Shown here in pieces: positions 34,039-42,738 of a stretch of 64,000 nt of DNA (position 1 is its first letter; every line of letters starts with the position of its first letter). Location of the stretch: the NCBI RefSeq assembly GCF_025147465.1, contig NZ_JALXOZ010000013.1, forward strand, positions 4,771 to 68,770, in the 5' to 3' direction. Source of the stretch: Dermabacter sp. p3-SID358. GTDB taxonomy: Bacteria > Actinomycetota > Actinomycetes > Actinomycetales > Dermabacteraceae. The position numbers and the translations under genes were made by a program. The notes beneath the pieces are model-generated. The model searched no databases. It worked only from the letters and a program-made list of their open reading frames with translations, and was not told where the DNA came from.

Positions 34039-37000
34039 ATGGCTTCAGAGGATTTCGTTCACCTGCACGTCCACACCGATTACTCGATGCTCGATGGGGC
34101 CTCGAAGATCAGCAAGCTTGTGAACGCCGCCGCTGAGGCTGGTCAAAAGGCCGTGGCGATTACCGATCACGGCTATGTGTTCGGTGCTTACGAGTTTTAC
34201 AAGAACGCGGTCGCCGCGGGTGTGAAGCCAATTATTGGCGTCGAAGCATACGTGACGCCGGGGACGAGCCGCCACGATCGCTCGCGCGTGCAGTGGGGAA
34301 CGAAGGCGCAGCAGGATGCTGGCGACGACGTCTCTGCACGCGGCGCCTACACGCATCTCACGCTCTTGAGCCGAACGACGGCCGGCATGCACAACCTCTT
34401 TCGGCTCGCGAGCTTCGCCTCGCTCGATGGGCAAATGGGAAAGTGGCCGCGTATGGACCGCGAGATCCTCTCGAAGTACTCCGATGGCCTGATCGCCTCG
34501 ACCGGCTGCCCCTCCGGGGAGATCCAGACCCGCATTCGCCTTGGGCAGTGGGACGAAGCGGTCAAGGCCGCGGGCGAATACCAGGACATGTTCGGCAAGG
34601 AAAACTACTTCGTCGAGCTCATGGATCACGGGCTTGAGCTCGAACGGCGCGTGACGAAGGACCTCATCGAACTCTCGAAGAAGATCGGCGCTCCTCTTCT
34701 CGCAACGAACGACCTCCACTACGTATATGAAGACGATGCAAAAATTCAGGATGCGCTCCTGTGCATCAACTCGGGCTCAACTTTTGATACACCGGGGCGG
34801 TTCAAATTTGACGGTTCCGGTTACTACTTGAAGAGCGCGCAAGAAATGCGCGAACTCTTCCGCGAGCTACCCGAGGCGTGCGACAACACGCTTCGCGTCG
34901 CCGAAATGTGCGATGTGCAGTTCACGACAACTGCGGAGGGCGCGAATTACATGCCGCGCTTCCCCGTTCCGGCGGGAGAAGACGAACATTCGTGGTTCAT
35001 CAAGGAAGTCCAGAGGGGTCTGCACGAACGCTATCCGAGCGGAATTCCCGACGAGGTGCAAGAGAGGGCCGACTACGAGGTCGGGATCATCACCCGCATG
35101 GGCTTTCCCGGCTACTTCCTCGTCGTCTCCGACTTCATCCGTTGGGCGAAAGAGCATGGTATTCGCGTGGGCCCGGGCCGTGGATCGGGTGCGGGCTCGA
35201 TGGTTGCGTATGCGATGCGCATTACCGATCTGGACCCGCTTCCGCACGGCCTTCTGTTCGAGCGATTCCTCAACCCGGATCGCGTGTCGATGCCGGACTT
35301 CGATGTGGACTTCGACGATCGCCGCCGCGGCGAAGTGCTCGAGTACGTCACGGAACGATATGGCGACGACAAGGTTGCGCAGGTCATCACGTACGGCGTG
35401 ATGAAGACCAAAAATTCGATCAAGGATTCGGCGCGCGTGCTTGGCGAGCCGTATGCGCTCGGCGATCAGATGACGAAAGCCCTCCCGCCTGCGGTGATGG
35501 GCAAAGACATCACCCTGAAAGGCATTTTCGACGAGAACGATAAGCGATATGCAGAGGCGGAGGATTTCCGCCGTCAGTATCGCGAGAATCCTTCGTGGCA
35601 ACGTGTCATGGATATCGCGCAGGGCGTCGAAGGCCTTACGCGTGGCTGGGGCGTGCACGCGTGCGCCGTCATCATGTCGAGCGAGACCCTCACCGACATC
35701 ATCCCGATGATGCGCCGCCCCTCCGATGGCCAAATCATTACGCAGTTCGATTACCCGACATGCGAAACTCTCGGTCTGCTCAAAATGGACTTCCTGGGTC
35801 TTCGCAACCTCACGGTGATTTCCGATGCGATCGAGAACATCGAAGCCAACGGCAAGGAGGTCCCGGACCTCGATCATCTTGGATTTGACGACCCGGCGAC
35901 GTTCGAGCTTCTCCAACGTGGCGATACCCTCGGCGTGTTCCAGCTCGATGGTGCGGGCATGCGGTCTCTTCTTCGCCAGATGAAGCCCGATAAGTTCGGC
36001 GATATTAGCGCCGTATCGGCACTGTACCGCCCGGGTCCGATGGGCATGAACTCCCACACGAACTACGCGCTTAGGAAGAACGGGCTTCAGGAGATCACCC
36101 CGATCCATCCCGAGCTCGAAGAGCCACTTCACGAGATTCTTTCTGAGACCTATGGCGTGATCGTGTACCAGGAGCAGGTCATGCAGACCGCGCAGAAGGT
36201 CGCGGGCTTCACGCTTGGCCAGGCGGATATTTTGCGCCGTGCAATGGGCAAGAAGAAGAAGGCCGAGCTCGATAAGCAGTACGTGGGCTTTCGCCAAGGC
36301 ATGCTCGATCATGGCTATAGCGATGCGGCCGTGCAGGCGCTGTGGGACGTGCTCCTCCCGTTCGCCGACTACGCGTTTAACAAGTCGCACTCGGCGGCAT
36401 ACGGCGTCGTGTCGTACTGGACGGCCTTCCTCAAGGCAAACTATCCAACCGAGTACATGGCGGCGCTTCTCACCTCCACGCAGAATAACCGTGATCGTCT
36501 CGGCCTGTACCTGGGCGATTGCCGCCACCGGCACATCACGGTCCTTCCTCCCGATGTGAACTCCTCCCTCATGAACTTCGCGGCCGTGGGTGAAGACATC
36601 CGCTTCGGTCTTTCCGCGATCCAGAACGTTGGCGCGCATGTCGTCGAAGAGATCATCAAGACGCGCGAAGAAAAGGGCGAGTTTACGTCATTCACAGACT
36701 TCCTCGACAAGGTCCCGCTCTCGGTGTGCAATAAGCGCACGATCGATTCGCTCATCAAAGGCGGCGCGTTTGATTCGCTCGGCCACAACCGACGCTCGCT
36801 TGTTCTCGTGCACGAGGATGCGGTCGACGGAATCGTGGACGTCAAGCGCAAGGAAGCCCAGGGTCAGGACGATCTTTTTGGCGGAGGCATCTTCGGCGAC
36901 GACTACGCCTCGGGTAGCGCCGCGACGATTCAGGTACCCGAGCTTCCTGAATGGGATCGTAAGCAAAAGCTCGCTTTTGAGCGCGAGATGCTCGGTCTCT

Positions 37001-37590
37001 ACGTGAGCGATCACCCGCTTCAGGGCCTCGAGCACGTGATTGCACAGGCGAGCTCACATTCGATCACGGGGCTCGCGGAAGCTGAGGACACGGAATCACT
37101 CGGCATGGTGACCGTCGCGGGGCTCATCACGAGCATCCAGCGCAAGATCACGAAGAAGGGTGATACGTGGGCGATTGTCACGGTCGAAGATCTCGAGGGC
37201 GCGATCGATTGCCTCATGTTCCCGCAGTCCTATCAGCAAGTTGCCACGGAGCTCGCGGGTGATCTCGTGGTATCGATGCGAGGTCGCGTGGATAACTCGA
37301 AGGGCTCGCCCGAAATGCGAGTACAGGAGATGCGCGTTCTCGATACTTCTGGCGCCATGGCCGACGGGCCCCTCATGATCACGATTCCTGACACGCGGAT
37401 GACGAGTGAGGTTGCGCAGCAGCTTCGGGGCATTCTCGAAGATAATCCTGGTGGGAGCGAGGTGCGTTTGCGGCTCACGGAGCCGGGCCGTGCGACTCTC
37501 ATGCGCGTGGATAGGCGTCTGTCTGTTGCCCCCTCGCCCGCGCTTTTTGCTTCGCTTAAGACCCTGCTCGGGGCTCAGTGCCTGCACTAG
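34039..37590 (+). CDS. dnaE: DNA polymerase III alpha subunit DnaE
   Basis: This is the replicative polymerase of 1183 residues. It has the N-terminal PHP domain (HLHVHTDYSMLDG, about 8-20, with intact metal-binding histidines, so proofreading by PHP is possible). The polymerase core has GPGRGSGAGSMVAYA (about 378-392), catalytic acids in PDFDVDFDD (419-427), a helix-hairpin-helix region and a C-terminal OB fold (VTVAGLITSIQRKITKKGD). TAAAAT (34026-34031) lies seven bases before the ATG with no ribosome-binding site, so a leaderless mRNA is likely. Confidence 0.96.
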   Translation: MASEDFVHLHVHTDYSMLDGASKISKLVNAAAEAGQKAVAITDHGYVFGAYEFYKNAVAAGVKPIIGVEAYVTPGTSRHDRSRVQWGTKAQQDAGDDVSARGAYTHLTLLSRTTAGMHNLFRLASFASLDGQMGKWPRMDREILSKYSDGLIASTGCPSGEIQTRIRLGQWDEAVKAAGEYQDMFGKENYFVELMDHGLELERRVTKDLIELSKKIGAPLLATNDLHYVYEDDAKIQDALLCINSGSTFDTPGRFKFDGSGYYLKSAQEMRELFRELPEACDNTLRVAEMCDVQFTTTAEGANYMPRFPVPAGEDEHSWFIKEVQRGLHERYPSGIPDEVQERADYEVGIITRMGFPGYFLVVSDFIRWAKEHGIRVGPGRGSGAGSMVAYAMRITDLDPLPHGLLFERFLNPDRVSMPDFDVDFDDRRRGEVLEYVTERYGDDKVAQVITYGVMKTKNSIKDSARVLGEPYALGDQMTKALPPAVMGKDITLKGIFDENDKRYAEAEDFRRQYRENPSWQRVMDIAQGVEGLTRGWGVHACAVIMSSETLTDIIPMMRRPSDGQIITQFDYPTCETLGLLKMDFLGLRNLTVISDAIENIEANGKEVPDLDHLGFDDPATFELLQRGDTLGVFQLDGAGMRSLLRQMKPDKFGDISAVSALYRPGPMGMNSHTNYALRKNGLQEITPIHPELEEPLHEILSETYGVIVYQEQVMQTAQKVAGFTLGQADILRRAMGKKKKAELDKQYVGFRQGMLDHGYSDAAVQALWDVLLPFADYAFNKSHSAAYGVVSYWTAFLKANYPTEYMAALLTSTQNNRDRLGLYLGDCRHRHITVLPPDVNSSLMNFAAVGEDIRFGLSAIQNVGAHVVEEIIKTREEKGEFTSFTDFLDKVPLSVCNKRTIDSLIKGGAFDSLGHNRRSLVLVHEDAVDGIVDVKRKEAQGQDDLFGGGIFGDDYASGSAATIQVPELPEWDRKQKLAFEREMLGLYVSDHPLQGLEHVIAQASSHSITGLAEAEDTESLGMVTVAGLITSIQRKITKKGDTWAIVTVEDLEGAIDCLMFPQSYQQVATELAGDLVVSMRGRVDNSKGSPEMRVQEMRVLDTSGAMADGPLMITIPDTRMTSEVAQQLRGILEDNPGGSEVRLRLTEPGRATLMRVDRRLSVAPSPALFASLKTLLGAQCLH

Positions 37591-37606
37591 GGTGCGGGGC
37601 GCGGCT

Positions 37607-37996
37607 CTAGTGAGAGTTTTCTGTTCCGACGCTTGCCTTTTTTCGTCGCACGATAATCCCGGCAATGATGCGCCAGCCCAGCAGGAAAAGGGCGTTCACG
37701 GCGAAGGACACCAGAACGAACGGTAGTGCCGTGCCAGCGCCCGTGAGGGTGCGAAGGAGCATTGCGGTGACGACGGTGATCGCGACGATGAAGACGCCGT
37801 GAGGCCAAAACCGCCAAGGCTCGACCCGCCACGCGCGCAGCACGAGGTGCGCGAGCACAAGCCCCGCGAGGAATGGCCACGCGACACGCGCGAGGTTCAC
37901 GATCGTGAGGGCGCCGTTGTGGCTCAGCGTGCCGAGCACGGAAAAGACAATGACAAGTAGAGCGTCGGCCCCGAGGGCCCGGTAGTAGTTTCTCAC
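37607..37996 (-). CDS. DUF3054 membrane protein
   Basis: The 129-residue protein has four predicted membrane segments and fits DUF3054, with ALGADALLVIVFSVLGTLSHN near the start and AWRVEPWRFWPHGVFIV in the middle. No function is known for the family. On the minus strand TAGGGT (38008-38003) lies six bases before the GTG start, so it is probably leaderless. It converges on dnaE with a 16-bp gap. Confidence 0.8.
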   Translation of the reverse strand: MRNYYRALGADALLVIVFSVLGTLSHNGALTIVNLARVAWPFLAGLVLAHLVLRAWRVEPWRFWPHGVFIVAITVVTAMLLRTLTGAGTALPFVLVSFAVNALFLLGWRIIAGIIVRRKKASVGTENSH

Positions 37997-38037
37997 CCCG
38001 CCACCCTAGCCCCTTTTCGGGGCGTAAAATCATGTGA

Positions 38038-38060
38038 GGGTCCGTGAAGGTGACGGACCC
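38038..38060 (+). promoter_or_regulatory. Hairpin at the 5' end of the hypothetical gene leader
   Basis: GGGTCCGT (38038-38045) pairs perfectly with ACGGACCC (38053-38060) across the loop GAAGGTG. A TAAAAT at 38025-38030 is a good -10, so the RNA would begin at about 38037 with this hairpin as its first structure. Such 5'-terminal stems commonly protect mRNA from decay; the role here is inferred. Confidence 0.4.
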
Positions 38061-38090
38061 GTGCACCGACGTCGACGAAAGGCCCGCACG

Positions 38091-38849
38091 ATGACCGCGA
38101 CCCCCAGCCGAGGCGACAACGGCGAGAATGACCCGGAGAAGGCGAAGATCGACGCCGAGTTCGAGGCGATGATGCAGGGGATCGACTTTGACGATTCGGT
38201 TCTTGATTCTGGGGAGGAACCGCCCACGGGGTACGCCGTTCCCGGGAGCTTGCGGAAACCAACGGGACCGAATAGCCCGGGAAGCGCGGGCTCGCTTACG
38301 GGCCCGACGCCCGGTCACCCCGGGCATAACCACGACGATTTTGATGTTCCCGATGATCTTTCGAGCTTGAACGATACCGCTCCAGCTGACGACCCTGATT
38401 CGCCTACGCCCATCGCGATTGTGGCGACACCACTTGCCTCCGCGAAGGCTCTCGCGGGCGTTGTGCGCCTTGCGCTCGCCGCCGAGGACGACCGCACGCC
38501 GTTCCCCGAGGGGGCTGTGACTGCCGAAGCGGAATCTGGCGCGATCCTCACGGGACATGTAAGCGAAGAGGAAGCGCATACCCTCGCGCGTCTCGCCTCC
38601 CTCGGACTCCAGCGCCAAGGCGTGGTGCTGTTCTGGCGTCGCGGCGACCGCATGATTGCGTGCCGTTACCGCTACGGGCGCAACGAGGGCGAGACCTCCC
38701 CAGCTCTCGTGCTTGGCGCGCTTTCGGGCGAGGTTGAGGATCTCCTCCTCGGGGTGGATGCCCTCGAGGATTTCGACGACACGTACGATCCTTCGAGTAT
38801 TAGTCGCCTCGAAGCGATCAAGTGGATCGCAGGCGGTCGACGCAAGTGA
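38091..38849 (+). CDS. Hypothetical actinobacterial protein
   Basis: I do not recognise a named family for this 252-residue soluble protein. Residues 1-110 are acidic and Gly/Pro-rich with a MMQGIDFDD segment, followed by a compact alpha/beta part (about 122-250) with IAIVATPLASAKALAGVVRLAL and GVVLFWRRGDRMIACRYRYGR, quoted here as landmarks. The ATG at 38091 is preceded by GAAAGG; the frame is open 57 bases upstream through the hairpin. Its stop overlaps the start of a small membrane protein gene, so the two probably act together. Confidence 0.65.
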   Translation: MTATPSRGDNGENDPEKAKIDAEFEAMMQGIDFDDSVLDSGEEPPTGYAVPGSLRKPTGPNSPGSAGSLTGPTPGHPGHNHDDFDVPDDLSSLNDTAPADDPDSPTPIAIVATPLASAKALAGVVRLALAAEDDRTPFPEGAVTAEAESGAILTGHVSEEEAHTLARLASLGLQRQGVVLFWRRGDRMIACRYRYGRNEGETSPALVLGALSGEVEDLLLGVDALEDFDDTYDPSSISRLEAIKWIAGGRRK

Positions 38850-39004
38850 TCCTCGCTTTCGTCATGCTCGCCGCTGGAGGCATACTCCTCGGCGGCGCCT
38901 ACTCGTTTGCCAAGCAGAAAAAGCCGATGCTCGCCATCATTGCTCTCACGGTGACAGGACTCGGCTGTGTGCTCGTCGCGTATTGGCGTATCCGGATGGG
39001 CTAG
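38846..39004 (+). CDS. Small two-segment membrane protein
   Basis: The GTG at 38846 overlaps the previous stop (GTGA) and opens a 52-residue protein made of two hydrophobic segments (about 1-20 and 28-47) separated by the basic turn FAKQKKP. It ends YWRIRMG. No family is recognised. Coupling to the upstream gene and clean hydrophobic segments favour a real gene. An in-frame start at 38822 would run 24 bases into its neighbour. Confidence 0.6.
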   Translation: MILAFVMLAAGGILLGGAYSFAKQKKPMLAIIALTVTGLGCVLVAYWRIRMG

Positions 39005-39013
39005 GCCGCGAGC

Positions 39014-39778
39014 ATGCCCCAAATTGAGCTACTTCCCGCGCTCGATATCGCGGATGGCGCGCTTGCGCGCGCACCGTACGGGAACGAGAGCGCACGCCCA
39101 CTCGACGTTGCGAGGTCCTTCGCGCACGACGGCGCGACGTGGCTCCACCTCGCCGATCTCGATCGAGCCTTTGGGAGCGGCACAAACGATCACCAGCTTG
39201 CCGCACTTGTGCGCGAGGCCCACGTACTCGGGATGCGTACCCAGTACTCGGGCGGTATCGATAATGCGGCAGCTTTGACTACCGCTCTCGACAGTGGTTG
39301 CTCCCGCGCGAACATTTCCGCTGCTGCGCTCGCGGATCGCCACTTCGTGCACCGCGCGATCAAGGCTCACGGCGAGCGCATTGCCGTGTGCGTCGATGTT
39401 CGCGGAGATTGCGTTCACCCCCGAGGGCGAAAGAGCCCGGTCGGGGACCTCGACGAGATCCTCGCTTTTCTTACCGACGCTGGCTGCGTGCGGCTCATTG
39501 TCACAGAGATTGAGCGAGACGGCGCTCTTGTGGGGCCCCCGCTCGCGCTCCTCGAGCGGATCTCGAGCGTGACTCCCGCCGACATCATCGCGTCGGGAGG
39601 AATTGCAAGCCTTGACGACATAGGCTCTCTCGCGCAGCTCGCCGCGCGCACACGCGTTCGGGGGGCGGTCGTTGGGCGCGCTCTCCTCGAAGCTCGCTTT
39701 TCTTTCTCGCAAGCGCTCGCACGCGTGCGGGACGTCGAGGCAACGGACGCCGGGCAACCGTCGGAAAGGACGACATGA
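39014..39778 (+). CDS. hisA: HisA/PriA-type phosphoribosyl isomerase, divergent
   Basis: This (beta-alpha)8-barrel of 254 residues fits HisA/PriA, which isomerises ProFAR in histidine synthesis (PriA also does the TrpF reaction). The catalytic Asp11 (LLPALDIADG) and Asp169 (TEIERDGALVGP) are present, as are the phosphate loops SGGID and SGGIAS and the late VVGRALLE. Compared with M. tuberculosis PriA from memory, Arg19 and Arg143 have equivalents (Arg19, Arg137), but loop 5 is shorter and the stacking Trp145 position is Arg139. No other his or trp gene is nearby. The stop overlaps the SseB gene. Confidence 0.8.
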   Translation: MPQIELLPALDIADGALARAPYGNESARPLDVARSFAHDGATWLHLADLDRAFGSGTNDHQLAALVREAHVLGMRTQYSGGIDNAAALTTALDSGCSRANISAAALADRHFVHRAIKAHGERIAVCVDVRGDCVHPRGRKSPVGDLDEILAFLTDAGCVRLIVTEIERDGALVGPPLALLERISSVTPADIIASGGIASLDDIGSLAQLAARTRVRGAVVGRALLEARFSFSQALARVRDVEATDAGQPSERTT

Positions 39779-40584
39779 GCCTGCGAAAACAGGATCCAAA
39801 GGTTGGGCGCACCCTGCCCGCCCACTTTGCGGCGAAAGGGAAGCACGCCGATACCGCAGGAACGCCGTGGCACGGGCGTGATCTTACGCCCTCCCACTTT
39901 CCGGGCGACATGGGGGAGCGAAACGAGGCGGTCGCCACAGCACTTGAAGCTCTCGACGCGGGCGAGGATCCCACGCGAGAGAGGCTCGTGGCAGCCCTCG
40001 CCGGCACGCGCATCCTCATTCCCATTCAGGCGATCGCGACCGAGACGGCCGAGACAGAAAACGGACTTCACGCCGACAACGCCTCTGACATGTCAATGGT
40101 CAAGCTCAGGATGCGTGACGGCCAGGTCGCGCTTCCCATCTTCACAAGCGTTGAGGCGCTTGCCGCGTGGAGCCCCGAAGCGCGCCCCGTTCCCATGGTG
40201 CTTGAGAAAGCCGCGCAATCCGCCGTCGCCGAGGGGTGCACATGTCTCGCGGTTGATCTTGGCCGCGAAGGGACTCCGCTCGTGCTGCGCCGCTCGGCGC
40301 TGTGGGCCCTCGCACAGGGACGGCCCTGGCGCGCACCGCACAACGACGACCTTGTGCGAAGTGAAATCGCGGCGCTCGTCCACGCGGTTGACGGCCTCGA
40401 GGGCGCCGAACCGCTTCCGGGGGAGGAGCGTGAGCTCGAATTGAGGCTCGCCCTGACCCCCGGGCTCGATCGACAAGCGCTCGATGCCCTCATGAGTCGA
40501 GTGCAGACTTTTCTCGCCCACTCCCGGGTCATCGCGGAGCGCGTGAGCTCGCTGAAGATCACCGTGACGCCCACTCGGCGGTAG
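39775..40584 (+). CDS. SseB N-terminal domain protein
   Basis: The 269-residue protein has an SseB-like domain at about 65-165: ALAGTRILIPIQAI, MVKLRMRDGQVALPIFTSVEALAAW and MVLEKAAQSAVAEGCTCLAVDLG, cited in parts. Such proteins follow hisA and precede infC in many actinobacteria; their role is unknown, and the link to Salmonella SseB is in name and fold only. The ATG overlaps the hisA stop, which suggests one transcript. Confidence 0.78.
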   Translation: MSLRKQDPKVGRTLPAHFAAKGKHADTAGTPWHGRDLTPSHFPGDMGERNEAVATALEALDAGEDPTRERLVAALAGTRILIPIQAIATETAETENGLHADNASDMSMVKLRMRDGQVALPIFTSVEALAAWSPEARPVPMVLEKAAQSAVAEGCTCLAVDLGREGTPLVLRRSALWALAQGRPWRAPHNDDLVRSEIAALVHAVDGLEGAEPLPGEERELELRLALTPGLDRQALDALMSRVQTFLAHSRVIAERVSSLKITVTPTRR

Positions 40585-40593
40585 GATCTCAAG

Positions 40594-41967
40594 GTGGCTC
40601 TTTCCGTCTATCGCGATGTGCTCCAGATCCCCAAGGCGCCGTCGATCTACCTTTTGGGATTTCTCGCGCGGTTCCCGTTCTCTGCAACGGGGCTTGTGCT
40701 CACCTTGCACACCGTCATGAGCCTCGGCCAAAACTACATGATGGCTGGTTTCGTCGTGACGTCCTCGACTCTCGGCGCGGCGATCTCCGCTCCGTGGCGC
40801 GGGCGGCTTATGGATACGAAGGGCCTCACTCGCACGCTCGTCCCGCCGATCGTGGTCAATCTCGTTTTTTGGGCCATCGCACCGTTCTTGCCGTTCGCGC
40901 TTCTCCTACCAGCGGTATTCGTCGCGGGGCTCTTTTCAATCCCCGTGTTCTCGATCGTGCGCACGTCGCTTTCGGTTGTCACCCCCGCGAAGATGCGCAA
41001 GTCCGCCTTCGCCCTCGACTCCGTCATTACAGAGTTCGTCTTCATGCTCGGCCCAGCTGCGGGCACGCTCCTCGTGTTCACGTGGGGTTCGCACATCGCG
41101 ATGTGGGTCATCGGTGCCGCCGTCGTCATCGCGGGAATAGGCCTCATGATCGTCGGCCCGCCCCTCTCAAGCGACGACATTGTGCTTCCCGCCCGTATTC
41201 CGGAGCCTCTTGAGGTCGCCGAAAGTGGCCTTGAGCGTTCACCCGCTGCCGTCGCCGAGCGGATCGCTTATGAAAACACCCAGACTGGTCAAATGATGGC
41301 TCTCACGACGGCTGATCTTGACGAAAGCGACGCTCAGTCCCAGCGAGAACTCGACGAGGCCCGTTCGCTCGCGAGGAAGCAGTTGCTTTCGCTCGGCGGC
41401 ATCGCCATTCTCATCGCGACCGCCGTTGGCAGCATCATCCTTGTCGCGGGAGATCTCGGCATCGTCGCGCTCATGGAGGGAATCGGGCACAAGGACTTCA
41501 TCGGTCCCGTCATCGCGATCTGGTGCCTCGGGAGCGCCATGGGCGGCCTCGCCTATGGCGCGATGAACAGCGACGTTCACCCGCTGTGGGTGTTGTTCGG
41601 TCTTTCGGTCGTGACGATGCCGATCGCGCTCGTCACGAACCTGCCCACCGCCTTCATCCTCTGCTTCATTTCGGGTCTGGGCATCGCCCCGAGCATCGCC
41701 TCGACGGGCGAAGCGATCTCTCGTCGCGTCCCCGAAATAGCCCGCGGCGAAGCCATGGGCTGGCACGGAAGCGCCATGACGATCGGCTCGAGTCTCGGCA
41801 GCCCACTCGTGGGCATCGTGATCGACGTGGGCGGTGCCGGCGCAGCCTTTCTTTCTGCGGGCCTGATCGGCCTCGTCGTTGCCGTCGGCGGGCTCGTGGC
41901 GATGCGGGTGCACCGCTCACGCGTGAGGGCGCACGCTGCGCAAAGGCTCGGGATAGAGTCGGCCTAG
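40594..41967 (+). CDS. MFS transporter
   Basis: The 457-residue protein has about twelve membrane segments in two halves (about 16-190 and 266-440), linked by a charged cytoplasmic loop of about 70 residues. The RGRLMDTKGLTR motif between segments 2 and 3 is a variant of the MFS G-x3-D-R/K-x-G-R/K pattern. The substrate is unknown. The GTG start lies nine bases after the SseB gene, so the gene may be cotranscribed. It converges on the iron importer 18 bp away. Confidence 0.82.
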   Translation: MALSVYRDVLQIPKAPSIYLLGFLARFPFSATGLVLTLHTVMSLGQNYMMAGFVVTSSTLGAAISAPWRGRLMDTKGLTRTLVPPIVVNLVFWAIAPFLPFALLLPAVFVAGLFSIPVFSIVRTSLSVVTPAKMRKSAFALDSVITEFVFMLGPAAGTLLVFTWGSHIAMWVIGAAVVIAGIGLMIVGPPLSSDDIVLPARIPEPLEVAESGLERSPAAVAERIAYENTQTGQMMALTTADLDESDAQSQRELDEARSLARKQLLSLGGIAILIATAVGSIILVAGDLGIVALMEGIGHKDFIGPVIAIWCLGSAMGGLAYGAMNSDVHPLWVLFGLSVVTMPIALVTNLPTAFILCFISGLGIAPSIASTGEAISRRVPEIARGEAMGWHGSAMTIGSSLGSPLVGIVIDVGGAGAAFLSAGLIGLVVAVGGLVAMRVHRSRVRAHAAQRLGIESA

Positions 41968-41985
41968 GGGAGCGCTGATGCGCTC

Positions 41986-42738
41986 CTAGAAGTACACGGC
42001 GAGTGGGCCCCGGGGGCCATCGACCACCTCGACATCGGTCTTGAAAACGCGTGAGAGCGTCTCACCGCACACGATCTCGGCGGGGGAGCCTTGAACCGTC
42101 ACCTTGCCATCGTTCATCGCGATGATGTGATCGGCGTAGTGCGCCGCAAAATTGATGTCGTGCACGACGATTACGATCGTGCGTCCGAGCTCGTCGCTTG
42201 CACGGCGAAGCTGCTTCATCATTTGCACGCTGTGCTGCATGTCGAGGTTGTTGAGCGGCTCATCGAGCAAGAGGTATTCGGTGTCCTGCGCGAGGACCAT
42301 CGCGACATACGCGCGCTGGCGCTGACCGCCCGAAAGCTCGTCGAGGAATCGGTTCTCGAGCGGGGTGAGGTTCACGAAGTCGATGGCCTCGGAGACGATG
42401 CGCTCGTCCTTCTCGGTGAGTCGACCGCGCGAGTAGGGGAAGCGGCCAAAGGCCACGAGCTGGCGCACGGTGAGGCGCGTGACGAAATGGTTTTCCTGGC
42501 GGAGAATCGCGAGCATCGTTGCGACCTCGCGAGAGGGCATCGAGGCCATATCCCGCCCGTCGATCGTGATCGTGCCCGTATCGGGTTCAAGCAGCCTGCC
42601 CATCATCGTGAGAAGGGTCGACTTCCCCGCGCCGTTCGGTCCCACGAGCGCCGTGAGACCACTCGGAATCTCGGCGCTTACGGGGCCGATTTGCACTCCT
42701 TGGCCGTAGCGTTTCGTGAGGTTCTCGATGCGAATCAC
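41986..42738 (-). CDS. Iron-siderophore ABC transporter ATPase (YclP-like)
   Basis: The 250-residue ATPase powers the importer encoded by the next three genes. Walker A is GPNGAGKST (about 34-42), the signature is LSGGQRQRAYVAMVLAQD, Walker B is YLLLDEPLNNLD and the switch is VVHDINFA. The stretch VAFGRFPYSRGRLTEKD closely resembles the ATPase of petrobactin-type importers (B. subtilis YclP). The GTG start overlaps the permease stop. It is the last gene of the iron operon. Confidence 0.92.
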   Translation of the reverse strand: MIRIENLTKRYGQGVQIGPVSAEIPSGLTALVGPNGAGKSTLLTMMGRLLEPDTGTITIDGRDMASMPSREVATMLAILRQENHFVTRLTVRQLVAFGRFPYSRGRLTEKDERIVSEAIDFVNLTPLENRFLDELSGGQRQRAYVAMVLAQDTEYLLLDEPLNNLDMQHSVQMMKQLRRASDELGRTIVIVVHDINFAAHYADHIIAMNDGKVTVQGSPAEIVCGETLSRVFKTDVEVVDGPRGPLAVYF

